From: Stenotrophomonas sp. SAM-B
GTDB lineage: Bacteria; Pseudomonadota; Gammaproteobacteria; Xanthomonadales; Xanthomonadaceae
Direction: 5' to 3'
Assembly: GCF_013387485.1 (NCBI RefSeq)
Contig: NZ_JABBXB010000005.1
Location: 186,001-250,000 of the forward strand
Length of the DNA: 64,000 bases
Below the pieces are notes generated by a model. The model saw nothing but the letters and a program-made list of their open reading frames with translations, did no database searches and was not told where the DNA came from. The translations under genes were made by a program, and so were the position numbers. This document shows, piece by piece, positions 18,333 to 34,774 of this stretch. How positions within the stretch are numbered: position 1 is the stretch's first letter; each line of letters starts with the position of its first letter.

Positions 18333-18361
18333 TCAATACACAATTCAGTAACAAATGACAA
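18333..18361 (-). promoter_or_regulatory. Promoter of the TonB-dependent receptor gene
   Basis: On the minus strand TTGTCA, 17 bp, TATTGA. It lies in an AT-rich patch in an otherwise GC-rich region and gives a leader of about 80 bases. Farther upstream the nonamer CGTTTGTTC (minus strand) occurs twice (18368-18376 and 18440-18448) and could be regulatory. The rest of the gap 18247-18674 holds no convincing gene. Confidence 0.7.
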
Positions 18362-18497
18362 CACGATGAACAAACGTGTCTCACTCAGGACCTGCTAGGC
18401 CCGGAAGGTCGCTGGGACGCCATACGTTTGGCGCACAGCGAACAAACGGGGTTCATTCCACGGCGTTAGCCGCTGTTTGTCAGCATGTTCCCCACAA

Positions 18498-18531
18498 CGA
18501 AAACCCCGACCGGGCCGGGGTTTCGTTTTTT
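18498..18531. terminator. Stem-loop terminator downstream of the M61 peptidase gene
   Basis: Core stem AAACCCC / GGGGTTT (7 bp) with a GC-rich loop and flanking CGA/TCG, with a T6 run on the plus side and TTTTCG on the minus side. It most likely ends the minus-strand M61 transcript about 140 bases after its stop; no plus-strand gene precedes it. Confidence 0.65.
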
Positions 18532-18674
18532 ACTTGTGCTGAAAACGTCATCCTCGGCGTTGAAACATCCGTGCCCCGGGGGAAAGATCTACGTCTGAAT
18601 CTTCCGCCATGAGCACCTTACGCACGGGCATGAAGCGGAAAATGCTGCGGATGCACGCAGCCTGACGCCGGTGG

Positions 18675-20555
18675 TCAGCGCGCCTTCCACAGCTCCGCCA
18701 GGCGGTCCGGCTTGCCGGCGATGCGCTCCAGCGCCGGGTACTTCAGCCCGTCGTGGTAATCCAGCGTCACCGTGTCGATGCGATCGACGTTTTTCACCAG
18801 CAGCGTCAGCGGTGCCTTGTCGGTCCTGGCCGTGGTGATCGCCTCCTTCAACTGCTCCGCCTTGAACACGCGGCCATTGAGTGCGACCACGCTCATGCCG
18901 GGGATCAGCCCGGCATTGAACGCCGGGCTGTCCCACAGCACGTCGCCGATGTAGCCGGACTCGCTGACGGACAGGCCGATGGAGTACAGCAGATTGCTGT
19001 TCTTGGCCCGGGCCTCCTGCGCCTTGAACGCTTCGTTCGGGGTATCGGTGTAGACCAGTTTCCAGCCGGCTGCTTCCAGACCGCCGGTCAGCGGGCCGTG
19101 CCCATCCAGGCGTTCGCGCAGGAAGCTGGCCCAGTCGAACGGCGCCACGCCGTTGAGGGTGCCGACCACGTCCTCGAAGGTATACGGATGGACGTTCCAG
19201 TCGCCGTCGTTCATGCCGAAGAACGCCTTGGCGAAGTCGTCCAGGCCGCGCTTGTTGCCGGTCAGCGCGCGCAGCTTGCCGTCCACCTCCAGCCATACCA
19301 TCTGGCCGCCGGAATAGTAGTCCTCGCTCATCTGGTAGTTGCGGAACGCCAGTGCGCGGCGCTGGGCGATGGTCGGGTCGTTGGTGGTGTCCTGCAGGTT
19401 GCGCCAGGCCAGGCCGGGGCGGCCGCGGTCGTAGGTACCGGCGACATTGGCCAGTACATCGCGGGTCTGCTGCGGGCTCCACAGTCCGGAGCGGGCGGCC
19501 AGCACCTGGCCCCAGAACTGGGTCTGCCCTTCATACAGCCACAGCAGGCTGTCGCCCATGGGAACGTTGAAGTTGGCGGTGGCCAGATCCGCGCCACGGC
19601 GGTACTTGCCGTTCCAGGAGTGGTTGAACTCGTGCGGCAGCAGGTCGCGGCCGAGCCAGGTCTTGTCCCACTCGGTGAAGTACCCGGTGTCGCCACTGTT
19701 CTCGCTGGAGCGCTGGTGCTCCAGGCCGATGCCGCCGAGCCTGTCGGTCAGCGCGAGCAGGAACTCGTAGCGGTCGAAGTGGCGCGCGCCGTAGAGCTTG
19801 TACATCTGCTGCACCAGCGCGCGATGCGCCTGGATCTGCTCGGGCTTGGCCGCCAGCGACGTGGCGTCATCAGCGAAGACATTCAGGTGCACCGGCACCT
19901 TTGCGCCGGGGTCCAGATCGAAGCGCTGGAAGTGGCGGCCGGCGAACAGCGGCGAGTCGACCAGATGGTCGTAGCTGATCGGCTTGAACACCACGGTGTC
20001 GCCGTCGCGGCGCTCCGTGTCCAGCGCGGTGGCATACGACCAGCCCGGCGGCAGGGTGACGGTAGCCTGCGCTTGGATGTTGCGGGTGATGACCCCGGCC
20101 GGGTACAGCGAGTTGGCGTTCCACTGCAGGTTGAGCATGTCCGGCGTCATCACCACGCGGCCCTGCGCGCCCTGGGAGGACAGGAACTTGAACTCGGCCA
20201 CGACTTCACTGGCGCCCTGCGGCACCTCCACGGTGAAGGCGTAGACGTCGTACGGATCCCGCTTCCACTGCAGCGGCGTGCCGTTGGCGGTGACGACCAG
20301 GCCGGCGAGCTTGTCGATCGGCCCGCTCGGCGAATGCGCGCCGGGCAGCCACTGGGGGTACAGCAGGGTCAGCGGGCCGGGCTTGGCCGGCACCGTGGCC
20401 TTGACCTTGAAGATGCGTCGCCCGATATCGCGCGCGTCCACGTCGATGCGCAGCAGGCCGGGGAAAGCCACGTCCTGCGGCGGCGGTGTCTGCGCCTGCA
20501 CGCCGGCGGCGGACACGGCCAGCAACACGGACAGGGCAACGGCACGCATCTTCAT
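18675..20555 (-). CDS. M61 family metallopeptidase (glycyl aminopeptidase type) with C-terminal PDZ domain
   Basis: 626 residues, the usual M61 length. A signal peptide (cleavage near A-Q-A/Q-T, residue 21) sends it to the periplasm or outside. The zinc site is H-E-F-N-H-S-W-N (308-315) with the third ligand Glu342 in L-Y-E-G-Q-T-Q-F-W-G. An N-terminal beta domain (about 25-230) precedes the catalytic domain, and a PDZ-like domain lies at about 510-590. Known relatives release N-terminal Gly or Ala. Start: two Met codons lie close together at 20555 and 20549; the first is used. No operon partner. Confidence 0.9.
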   Translation of the reverse strand: MKMRAVALSVLLAVSAAGVQAQTPPPQDVAFPGLLRIDVDARDIGRRIFKVKATVPAKPGPLTLLYPQWLPGAHSPSGPIDKLAGLVVTANGTPLQWKRDPYDVYAFTVEVPQGASEVVAEFKFLSSQGAQGRVVMTPDMLNLQWNANSLYPAGVITRNIQAQATVTLPPGWSYATALDTERRDGDTVVFKPISYDHLVDSPLFAGRHFQRFDLDPGAKVPVHLNVFADDATSLAAKPEQIQAHRALVQQMYKLYGARHFDRYEFLLALTDRLGGIGLEHQRSSENSGDTGYFTEWDKTWLGRDLLPHEFNHSWNGKYRRGADLATANFNVPMGDSLLWLYEGQTQFWGQVLAARSGLWSPQQTRDVLANVAGTYDRGRPGLAWRNLQDTTNDPTIAQRRALAFRNYQMSEDYYSGGQMVWLEVDGKLRALTGNKRGLDDFAKAFFGMNDGDWNVHPYTFEDVVGTLNGVAPFDWASFLRERLDGHGPLTGGLEAAGWKLVYTDTPNEAFKAQEARAKNSNLLYSIGLSVSESGYIGDVLWDSPAFNAGLIPGMSVVALNGRVFKAEQLKEAITTARTDKAPLTLLVKNVDRIDTVTLDYHDGLKYPALERIAGKPDRLAELWKAR

Positions 20556-20705
20556 CAGGCAGGCTCCAGCGGGGGAAGCCTCGATCCTAGCCCTGCGTTA
20601 CCGCCCTGCCCCATGGCCAAAGGTCATGCGTCGCGTTGCGGCCATGATTGGCACAGCGGAGTGCGGTGACGTTCTGTCTGCCGGACGCGATCAGGACCCA
20701 CCGAG

Positions 20706-20761
20706 ATGAGCTGCCGGCCAGCGGCCGGCACTACCGGGGCAGCGCCACGGCATGCGTGGCG
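20706..20761. repeat. Pair of REP-like palindromes downstream of ispH
   Basis: The first (20706-20734) is GCCGGCC-AGC-GGCCGGC ending in CTAC, the GTAG tag on the minus strand. The second (20743-20761) is CGCCACG-GCATG-CGTGGCG, another core class also found at 28145 and 53787. They may also act as 3' stem-loops for ispH. Confidence 0.8.
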
Positions 20762-20774
20762 TAACGTTGCCGGG

Positions 20775-21725
20775 TCAGTCGACCAGGCGCAGCCGCAGTT
20801 CCTTCGGCAGCGCGAACACCATCGATTCCGGCTCGCCATCCAGCTCGCCGACGCCGGTGGCGCCAAGTTCTTTCAGGCGCGCGATCACCCCGTCCACCAG
20901 CACCTGCGGCGCGGAGGCGCCGGCGGTCAGGCCGATGTGCTTTTTGCCCGCCACCCATGCCGGGTCGATCTCGTCGGCACCGTCGATCAGGTAGGACTCC
21001 ACGCCATCACGGCGTGCCAGCTCACTCAGGCGGTTGGAGTTGGAGCTGTTCGGCGAGCCGACCACCAGCACCAGGTCGCAGCGCTTGGCCAGGTCGCGCA
21101 CGGCATCCTGGCGGTTCTGCGTGGCGTAGCAGATGTCATCGTTCTTCGGGCCCTGCATCGCCGGGAAGCGGGTACGCAGCGCTTCGATGATGCCGCGGGT
21201 GTCATCCACCGAGAGCGTGGTCTGGGTGGTGTAGGCGAAGTTCTCCGGCTGGTCGATGACCAGCGTGGCGACGTCGTCCACATCTTCGACCAGGTAGATC
21301 TGGCCGGTGCCGCGCTCGCGGCTCCACTGGCCCATCGTGCCTTCCACTTCCGGGTGGCCGGCGTGGCCGATCAGCACCACGTCGCGGCCGGCGCGGCAGT
21401 GGCGGGCCACTTCCAGGTGCACTTTGGTGACCAGCGGGCAGGTGGCGTCGAACACCTTCAGGCCACGGCGGTCGGCTTCCTGGCGCACGGCCTGGGAGAC
21501 GCCGTGGGCGCTGAAGATCACCGTGTTGTCGTCCGGCACTTCGTCCAGCTCTTCGACGAAGATCGCGCCGCGGGCCTTGAGGTCATCGACCACGAACCGG
21601 TTGTGCACGACCTCGTGGCGCACATAGATCGGCGCACCCAGGGTCTCGATCGCGCGCTTGACGATCTCGATCGCACGATCGACACCGGCACAGAAACCAC
21701 GCGGATTGGCGAGCAACACATCCAT
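20775..21725 (-). CDS. ispH: 4-hydroxy-3-methylbut-2-enyl diphosphate reductase
   Basis: 316 residues, the normal IspH (LytB) length. It carries out the last step of the MEP pathway, reducing HMBPP to IPP and DMAPP. The three Fe-S cluster cysteines are present: Cys12 (G-F-C-A-G-V), Cys96 (A-T-C-P-L-V-T-K) and Cys199 (I-C-Y-A-T-Q-N-R). The signatures H-x-V-V-H-N and S-A-H-G-V also match. It follows lspA by 53 bases on the same strand, a very common arrangement (ribF-ileS-lspA-ispH). Confidence 0.97.
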   Translation of the reverse strand: MDVLLANPRGFCAGVDRAIEIVKRAIETLGAPIYVRHEVVHNRFVVDDLKARGAIFVEELDEVPDDNTVIFSAHGVSQAVRQEADRRGLKVFDATCPLVTKVHLEVARHCRAGRDVVLIGHAGHPEVEGTMGQWSRERGTGQIYLVEDVDDVATLVIDQPENFAYTTQTTLSVDDTRGIIEALRTRFPAMQGPKNDDICYATQNRQDAVRDLAKRCDLVLVVGSPNSSNSNRLSELARRDGVESYLIDGADEIDPAWVAGKKHIGLTAGASAPQVLVDGVIARLKELGATGVGELDGEPESMVFALPKELRLRLVD

Positions 21726-21778
21726 CGGTCAGATACTCCGGCCGGCGTGAGCCGGGTCGTTACGGATACAGAAGGGAA

Positions 21779-22284
21779 TTATCCCGCTTTTTTGGCAGGC
21801 TTGCCGTCGAACAGGCCGAACAGGGCGATACCCACCGCGCCGACCACGATCGCCGAATCGGCGATGTTGAACGACGGCCAGGCATGGTCACCGATATACC
21901 ACTGGATGAAGTCGACCACATGGCCGTGCATCAGCCGGTCGATCACGTTGCCGATCGCCCCGCCGATCACCAGGGCGTACGGCACGGCGCTGCGCCAGGC
22001 ACCGCGCGCGGTGCCCCACATCCAGTAGGCCATCAGGCCGCTGATGCCCAGCGCCAGCGCGGTGAAGAACCACAGCTGCCAGCCACCGGCATCGCTCAGG
22101 AAACTGAACGCGGCGCCGGTGTTGTAGGTGCGGTACCAGTTCCAGAAGCCGTCGATGACCACCACCGGCTCGTACTCGGGCAGGCTGGACAGCACCCAGG
22201 CCTTGCTCCACTGGTCGGCGATGATGATCGCCGCCGACAGCAGCAGCCAGATCAGCGCGTTCGGACGCGGACGGGCGGCGGCCA

Positions 22285-22285
<1 letters not shown>
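21779..22285 (-). CDS. lspA: Lipoprotein signal peptidase (signal peptidase II)
   Basis: 168 residues with four membrane helices. It cleaves prolipoproteins before the lipid-modified Cys at the inner membrane. The two catalytic Asp are visible in G-N-V-I-D-R and F-N-I-A-D-S. The ATG at 22285 shares its A with the ileS stop (TGATG); the longer frame upstream is inside ileS. Expected client proteins in this window include CyoA, the RND adaptor and the EEP lipoprotein. Confidence 0.96.
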
Positions 22286-25112
<2,827 letters not shown>

Positions 25113-25116
<4 letters not shown>

Positions 25117-26060
25117 GCAGTGGCTCGCAATCTGTGTTCGGAAAGGATGTGACGGGCCTGTTCGGCGTCACGGTGCATCTGGTCGGTCAACGCAGCCAGA
25201 TCTTGGAACTTTTCTTCGTCACGCAGCTTGGCGACGAACTCGACATCGATGTGGCGACCGTACAGGTCACCCTGGAAATCAAACAGGTGCGCTTCCAGCA
25301 GCGGCTCCACGCCGTCCACGGTGGGGCGCGTGCCGAAGCTGGAGACCGAGGGCCACGGCTGGTCGAACACGCCATGGACCCAGGTCGCGTAGATCCCCGA
25401 CAGCGCCGGCGTCTTCGGGAAGCGCAGGTTGGCGGTCGGGAACCCCAGCGTACGGCCCAACTGGCGGCCGCGCACTACCCTGCCCCCAATCGTATACGGC
25501 CTGCCCAGCAGATCCCCGGCATGGCTGAAATCACCGGCACGCAGCAGTTGGCGGATGCGGGTGCTGGAGATGCGCTCGCCGTGCAGGTCGACCGGCTCGA
25601 TCTCCCCCGCACTGAAACCCCGCTCGCGGCCCATCGCCTGCAGCAGGGCCAGATCGCCCTTGCGGCGGTTGCCGAAGCAGAACTCCGGCCCGATCCACAC
25701 CTCGCGCGCACTCAGCCGGTGCACCAGCAGCTGCTCGACGAACGCCTCGGCCTGCATCGCGGCCATGCGCGCATCGAAGCGCAGCAGGCCGATCGCATCC
25801 ACGCCGAGTTCGCGCAGCATCGCGACCTTGTCGCGCGCCAGGGTCAATCGCGGCGGCGGCTCGCCCTGCGCGAAGTACTCGCGCGGCAGCGGCTCGAAGG
25901 CCACCGCCACGGCGGCCACGCCCAGCGCGCGCGCGCGCGAAACGGCGTGGCGCACCAACGCACGATGACCCAGGTGCAGGCCGTCGAATGCGCCGATGCA
26001 GACCACGCTTCCGTGCGGGAACAACTGCCCGCCTTCGACGTTTCTAAACAGCCTGCTCAT
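25113..26060 (-). CDS. ribF: Bifunctional riboflavin kinase / FMN adenylyltransferase
   Basis: 315 residues, the standard length. The N-terminal adenylyltransferase domain has [11 protein letters not shown] (22-32) and S-S-T-R-I-R near 175. The C-terminal riboflavin kinase domain has L-G-F-P-T-A-N and G-I-Y-A-T-W. It makes FMN, then FAD, in the cytoplasm. The ATG is at 26060, 75 bases after murJ; the stop overlaps ileS. Confidence 0.96.
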
Positions 26061-26135
26061 CTACGTGGAATGCGGCCCACCAGGGCCGATGCTTTGCAAG
26101 AGATAGCCATGAAGTATAGCCGGGCTGCCCACCTA

Positions 26136-27755
26136 TCAATGCTCCCGCAGGTGGCGCGGGCGGAAGCCCATGGCGACCAGCGCCACCAGATAGGTCAGAC
26201 CACCGCCGCCGACCAGCAGCGCGAGGTTCCCGATCCGGTGCCATTTGTCCATGCCGGTGAACGCCGGCATCCCGTACAGCAGGGCCAGCAGCACCGCGAC
26301 CATCGCCAGACACGCCAGCCCCAGCTTGGTCACGTAGCCACCCCACCCGGGCTTGGGCTGATAGACGTCGGTCTTGCCCAGCCAGTACCAGAGCAGGCCC
26401 AGGTTCAGGTAACTGGACAGTGCGCTGGCGATGCCCAGCGCCAGATGCAGGCCCGGCTGCTTGCCCAGCGCGACCCACACGCCCTGCGCCTTGAGCGCCT
26501 CCGGCACCATCACGTGGTACAGCACGGCCAGCAGGATGAAGTTGAACACCATGTTGGCCACCAGCGCGGCCACGCCGGCGCGGACCGGGGTGCGCGTGTC
26601 CTGGCGGGCGTAGAAGGCCGGCAGCACCACCTTGAGCAGCGCGAACGCCGGCAGGGCGAAGCTCAGCCCGTAGACCGACAGCGCGGTCATGCGGGTATCG
26701 AACGCGGTGAAGCGCCCGTACTGGAACACCGTGGCGATCAGCGGCTCGGCCAGCAGCAGCAGGCCCAGCATGGCCGGGATCGCGATCAGCAGCGTCGTGC
26801 GCAGGCCCCAGTCCAGCGCGCTGGAGAAGCCGGCCTTGTCGGTGCTCACGTGGTGGCGGGCCAACGCCGGCAGGATCACGGTACCCAGCGCCACCCCGAA
26901 CACGCCCAGCGGGAGCTCCAGGAAGCGGTCGGCCAGCGACAGCCAGGACTGCGAGCCATCGGTCAACTTGGCGGCGATCACCGTATCCAGCAGCAGGTTG
27001 ATCTGCGCGATCGAGGAACCGAACAGGGTCGGCACCATCAGGGTCAGCACCTTGCGCACCCCGGGATGCCGCCAGCCCCAGCGCGGCAGGGTCAGCAGGT
27101 TGATGCCCTTCAGCGAAGGCAGCTGGAACAGCAGCTGCAGCAGCCCGGCCGCCAGCACCGCCCAGCCCAGGGCCAGGATCTGCTTCTCCGGGGTGCCGCC
27201 CAGCCGCGGGGCCAGCCACAGCGCGCCGGCGATCATGCACAGGTTGAGGATCACCGGGGTCAGCGCCGGCATCGCGAACTTCTGGAAACTGTTGAGCGCC
27301 CCGCCGGCCAGCGCGGTCAGCGAGACGAACAGCAGGAACGGGAAGGTCAACCGGAACAGGTCCACCAGCAGGCCATGCTTGGCCGGGTCGGTATCCACCC
27401 CGCTGGAGAACAGGGTCGCCAGCTGCGGCGCGAAGATCAGCGCCAACGCCGTGACCAGCAGCAGCACCCCGCCCAGCGTGCCGGCCACCCGCGACATCAG
27501 CTCGCGCAGTTCGGCATGCGAGCGGGTTTCCTTCACTTCCGTGAACACCGGGACGAACGCCGTGGCGAACGAGCCTTCGGCGAACAGCCGGCGCAGGAAA
27601 TTGGGCACCCGGAAGGCGACCCAGAAGGCGTCGGTCACCGCATTGGTGCCGAACGTGGTGGTGATGACCAGGTCGCGAACCAGCCCCAACACCCGCGAAA
27701 TCATGGTCATGCTGCTGAAAGACAGCAGGCCCCGCAACATCCTTGGTGAACTCAC
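26136..27755 (-). CDS. murJ: Lipid II flippase MurJ (MviN family)
   Basis: 539 residues with about 14 membrane helices (MOP superfamily). It moves lipid II across the inner membrane for peptidoglycan synthesis. The N-terminal S-R-V-L-G-L-V-R-D and R-R-L-F-A-E-G-S-F-A-T-A-F-V-P motifs are diagnostic. GTG at 27755 is preferred because AGAGGGA lies about six bases upstream; an ATG five codons later lacks such a site. It is divergent from rpsT over about 100 bases, as in many gammaproteobacteria. Confidence 0.95.
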   Translation of the reverse strand: MSSPRMLRGLLSFSSMTMISRVLGLVRDLVITTTFGTNAVTDAFWVAFRVPNFLRRLFAEGSFATAFVPVFTEVKETRSHAELRELMSRVAGTLGGVLLLVTALALIFAPQLATLFSSGVDTDPAKHGLLVDLFRLTFPFLLFVSLTALAGGALNSFQKFAMPALTPVILNLCMIAGALWLAPRLGGTPEKQILALGWAVLAAGLLQLLFQLPSLKGINLLTLPRWGWRHPGVRKVLTLMVPTLFGSSIAQINLLLDTVIAAKLTDGSQSWLSLADRFLELPLGVFGVALGTVILPALARHHVSTDKAGFSSALDWGLRTTLLIAIPAMLGLLLLAEPLIATVFQYGRFTAFDTRMTALSVYGLSFALPAFALLKVVLPAFYARQDTRTPVRAGVAALVANMVFNFILLAVLYHVMVPEALKAQGVWVALGKQPGLHLALGIASALSSYLNLGLLWYWLGKTDVYQPKPGWGGYVTKLGLACLAMVAVLLALLYGMPAFTGMDKWHRIGNLALLVGGGGLTYLVALVAMGFRPRHLREH

Positions 27756-27779
27756 CCGTGTTCCCTCTTGACAATTGAC

Positions 27780-27808
27780 TTGACGTACATTTTTCGAGCC
27801 ATCATACT
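27780..27808 (+). promoter_or_regulatory. Promoter of rpsT
   Basis: TTGACG, 17 bp, CATACT, in the AT-rich gap between murJ and rpsT. A second TTGACA begins at 27768. The leader is about 42 bases. Confidence 0.75.
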
Positions 27809-27856
27809 TTCCAGCTTGCTGTTCCCATTACACCGATTTTTCAGGAAACCACCACT

Positions 27857-28126
27857 GTGGCCAATATCAAGTCCGCCAAGAAGCGCGCCAAGCAGACCGT
27901 CGTGCGCAACGCGCGCAATACGGCTCAGCGTTCGATGCTGCGCACCGCTGTCAAGAAGGTGATCAAGGCTCTGGATGCCAATGACGCCGCCGGCGCCGAG
28001 GCAGCCTTCGCTGTTGCCCAGCCGATCCTCGACCGTTTCAGCTCGCGTGGTCTGATCCACAAGAACAAGGCTGCTCGCCATAAGAGCCGCCTGACCGCGC
28101 GCATCAAGGCCATCAAGGCCGCCTGA
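27857..28126 (+). CDS. rpsT: Small ribosomal subunit protein bS20
   Basis: 89 residues, Lys/Arg/Ala-rich, beginning A-N-I-K-S-A-K-K-R after the initiator. Start is GTG with AGGA upstream; weak starts are also known for rpsT elsewhere (UUG in E. coli). Helical throughout, it binds 16S rRNA. It is monocistronic with its own terminator. Confidence 0.97.
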   Translation: MANIKSAKKRAKQTVVRNARNTAQRSMLRTAVKKVIKALDANDAAGAEAAFAVAQPILDRFSSRGLIHKNKAARHKSRLTARIKAIKAA

Positions 28127-28144
28127 TACGGCGCTGCGGGTGTC

Positions 28145-28168
28145 GTAGAGCCACGCCCTGCGTGGCTT
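28145..28168. repeat. REP-like palindrome, GCCACGC class
   Basis: GTAGA followed by GCCACGC-CCT-GCGTGGC. It has the same core and the same GTAG tag as the element at 53787. Confidence 0.8.
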
Positions 28169-28187
28169 CGATCCAGCCGCAGAGAAG

Positions 28188-28211
28188 AACCCGGCCTTGG
28201 CCGGGTTTTTT
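28188..28211 (+). terminator. Rho-independent terminator of rpsT
   Basis: AACCCGGCC-TT-GGCCGGGTT followed by a run of T. Confidence 0.9.
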
Positions 28212-28265
28212 GTTGCCTGCGATCTGCGGCGACCCGCCCGGTCGGCGGTTACGGCGACACCACAG

Positions 28266-28291
28266 AAAAACCCGGCCGGAGCCGGGTTTCT
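28266..28291 (-). terminator. Terminator of the rplU-rpmA-obgE transcript
   Basis: Stem AAACCCGGC / GCCGGGTTT with a 4-base loop, reading into TTTTTCT on the minus strand, 20 bases after the obgE stop. Confidence 0.88.
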
Positions 28292-28310
28292 CAGGGGCGC
28301 GTGGCTGCGC

Positions 28311-29515
<1,205 letters not shown>

Positions 29516-29559
29516 AGCGACCCCACGCCGTGGCGTGGGCGCCTGCGTACCGCTGAAGA

Positions 29560-29820
29560 TCAGGCTTCGGCGACGACGCTGACGGTACGACGCTTCTTCG
29601 GGCCCTTGACCGAGAACTCCACCTTGCCGTCGACGAGCGCGAACAGGGTGTGGTCACGGCCGAGGCCAACGCCGGTACCCGGATGGAACTGGGTGCCGCG
29701 CTGACGCACGATGATGTTGCCGGCGTCGATGGCCTGGCCACCGAAGATCTTGACGCCGAGGTATTTCGGGTTGGAGTCGCGACCGTTGCGCGATGAGCCT
29801 ACGCCCTTCTTATGTGCCAT
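29560..29820 (-). CDS. rpmA: Large ribosomal subunit protein bL27
   Basis: 86 residues beginning [15 protein letters not shown], the conserved bL27 N-terminus that reaches the peptidyl-transferase centre. G-G-Q and I-I-V-R-Q-R-G-T follow. It is 15 bases downstream of rplU, the universal order. Confidence 0.98.
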   Translation of the reverse strand: MAHKKGVGSSRNGRDSNPKYLGVKIFGGQAIDAGNIIVRQRGTQFHPGTGVGLGRDHTLFALVDGKVEFSVKGPKKRRTVSVVAEA

Positions 29821-29835
29821 GACTGCTTCTCCTTA

Positions 29836-30153
29836 TTACTTGCTGCCACCGGCAATGCCGGTGATCTCGATTTCGGTGTAGTACTGACGGTGACCCTGGC
29901 GCTTCATGTGGTGCTTACGGCGACGGAACTTGATGATCCGGACCTTGTCGGCACGACCCTGGGACACGACCTTGGCAGTGACCGAAGCGCCGCTCAGCGC
30001 GTCGCCCAGCTTGATGCCATCGCTGTCGCCCAGCATCAGGATGTTGTCGAACTTGATCTCGTTGCCGACTTCGACTTCGAGCTTTTCAACGCGGAGCGTT
30101 TCGCCCTGCGCCACGCGGTATTGCTTACCGCCGGTTACCAGTACTGCGTACAT
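29836..30153 (-). CDS. rplU: Large ribosomal subunit protein bL21
   Basis: 105 residues beginning [12 protein letters not shown], the bL21 hallmark, with F-R-R-R-K-H-H in the basic C-terminal half. It binds 23S rRNA. First gene of rplU-rpmA. Confidence 0.98.
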   Translation of the reverse strand: MYAVLVTGGKQYRVAQGETLRVEKLEVEVGNEIKFDNILMLGDSDGIKLGDALSGASVTAKVVSQGRADKVRIIKFRRRKHHMKRQGHRQYYTEIEITGIAGGSK

Positions 30154-30219
30154 GACCAGACTTCCTCTGTAGTTATTGTGGTCTATGGACTGCCGCCATC
30201 GAGGGCGGACAGAAGCGGA

Positions 30220-30249
30220 ATTTTAATGACTTCAACCACTTCGGGTCAA
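30220..30249 (-). promoter_or_regulatory. Promoter of rplU-rpmA
   Basis: Minus strand TTGACC, 18 bp, TAAAAT (or a 17-bp spacing to TTAAAA). It lies about 67 bases before the rplU ATG. The remaining bases up to uvrA show nothing else. Confidence 0.75.
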
Positions 30250-30448
30250 CCCACCCCCTGCTCGGACCCGGATTTGGCTGAATACGGTTCAGGAAACCGG
30301 CTGGCGGGGTCTCAGGGCGTGAGACCCAGGGGTGGCAAAGTCCGCGATTGCCCCCAAATCCCAAGCTCGGTAGGCTGACCGATTGCCGTTTCCGATTGCC
30401 CCACCCGCTTGCCGGCTCCCTGAGCCGAAGCCCCACAACGGATCCCCC

Positions 30449-33462
<3,014 letters not shown>

Positions 33463-33463
<1 letters not shown>

Positions 33464-33870
33464 TGAGCAGCGAACACAAGATTCTCGCCCGCGTACCGAT
33501 CAGCGTCCGCTGGCGCGACATGGACAGCATGGGCCACGTCAACAACGCCAAGTACATCTCCTACCTGGAAGAAGCGCGCGTGCGCTGGATGCTGGGGGTG
33601 GAGGGCGTTTCGATGACCGACCGCATCGCACCGGTGGTGGCGGCGACCAACGTCAACTACCGCCTGCCGATCGTGTGGCCCAACGACATCGTGGTGGAAC
33701 TGTTCGTCGAGCGTCTCGGCAACAGCAGCGTGACCATCGGCCACCGCATCGTGGACGAGAAGAACGACAGCACGCTGTATTCGGACGGCAACGTGGTGGT
33801 GGTGTGGATGGACACCCAGACCGGCAAGAGCGCACCGTTGCCCGAGGCGATCCGCACCGCGTCCACCTGA
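33463..33870 (+). CDS. Acyl-CoA thioesterase, hot-dog fold (4HBT/YbgC-like)
   Basis: 135 residues. The 4HBT motif R-W-R-D-M-D-S-M-G-H-V-N-N-A near residues 16-29 includes the catalytic Asp, and Y-L-E-E-A-R follows. Such enzymes hydrolyse short or aromatic acyl-CoAs; the substrate here is not determined. It is coupled to uvrA by TAATG, although the functions seem unrelated. A cluster of REP palindromes follows its stop. Confidence 0.88.
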
Positions 33871-33874
33871 GCAG

Positions 33875-33999
33875 GTAGTGCCGGCCGCTGGCCGGCAACC
33901 TCAGACTCCCGGACGGATGTGCATGATTGCCGGCCGCTGGCCGGCAACCTCATGACGCCGGAAGGATGTGCATGGATGCCGGCCAGCGGCCGGCATTAC
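33875..33999. repeat. Three REP-like palindromes in partly tandem 49-bp units
   Basis: Cores GCCGGCC-GCT-GGCCGGC at 33875-33898 (with GTAG) and 33927-33947, and the inverse orientation GCCGGCC-AGC-GGCCGGC at 33976-33999. The words GGATGTGCATG before the second and third cores are 49 bases apart, showing a local tandem duplication. Confidence 0.85.
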
Positions 34000-34022
34000 C
34001 GCCATTCGTTCAAAGGAATGCC

Positions 34023-34748
34023 ATGTTCCACCAGACCGACATCCGCACACTTCTTCCCGGAATGACGCCGTTCCCCGCCGACGTTTTTTCCCAGGAACAA
34101 CCGTGGCTGGCCCAACACCTGCTGCCGCTGATCGGCATCGACCTGGGCATCCTGCATCCGGAACTGGCCGGCTCCGTGGCCACGATGCTGTGCCCGATAG
34201 AGCCGTATGAAGGCTGCATCGGCGAAGACACCGAAGAGCACCACAACGCGTTCACCGGCACCAACTGGATCGCATTCGAGCTGACCACCGACAACCGCAT
34301 GCGCTTCCTCGGCACCGCGGGCTACTTCGTCGGTGACCAGGAGCAGGACAGCGACGCGGTCGAGCACATCGCCGAGATGCGCGACAGTCACGCCAAGGCA
34401 CACGCCTATTTCCAGACCCACGGCTCCTTGGCCAGCTACATGCGTTATGGCGATGGCGAGCCGGGCGAACAGGCGTATCTGGACAGGCTCGGCGGGCAGA
34501 TTTCCGGTGGCAACTGGACCGAAACCGCCGAGATCCCGCCGGCATTCGAGATCGCACTGGATCCGGCGATGTATGACCGCGACCGACCTGACGATGCCGA
34601 GAACGTGCGCATCACCCGCGATGGCAAACCGTTCTTCGCGGTCGCCGAAGTAGCCGGTTACAACTGGTGCGCCGCGGGTGCCGATGCCATCGTGATGCTG
34701 TACGAACCGGACAGTCGCACCGTGTTGTTCTCCTACGACTGGAGCTGA
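34023..34748 (+). CDS. Uncharacterised protein, soluble
   Basis: 241 residues; ATG at 34023 with AAGGA five bases before it. No signal peptide or membrane segment, and an acidic composition. The C-terminal part (about 190-241) looks like beta strands, ending in V-L-F-S-Y-D-W-S. It contains aromatic/acidic patches (C-P-I-E-P-Y-E-G-C-I-G-E-D-T-E-E-H-H-N). I do not recognise a family. It sits between REP elements and the convergent copper chaperone gene, alone on its transcript. Confidence 0.75.
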   Translation: MFHQTDIRTLLPGMTPFPADVFSQEQPWLAQHLLPLIGIDLGILHPELAGSVATMLCPIEPYEGCIGEDTEEHHNAFTGTNWIAFELTTDNRMRFLGTAGYFVGDQEQDSDAVEHIAEMRDSHAKAHAYFQTHGSLASYMRYGDGEPGEQAYLDRLGGQISGGNWTETAEIPPAFEIALDPAMYDRDRPDDAENVRITRDGKPFFAVAEVAGYNWCAAGADAIVMLYEPDSRTVLFSYDWS

Positions 34749-34774
34749 GCGCGCGCCTGCCGGCCAGCACCCCC

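Noticed and set aside
18376-18612. 78-codon plus-strand frame in the gap upstream of the TonB receptor gene
   Set aside because: No ribosome site, atypical composition, and it runs through a terminator stem-loop.
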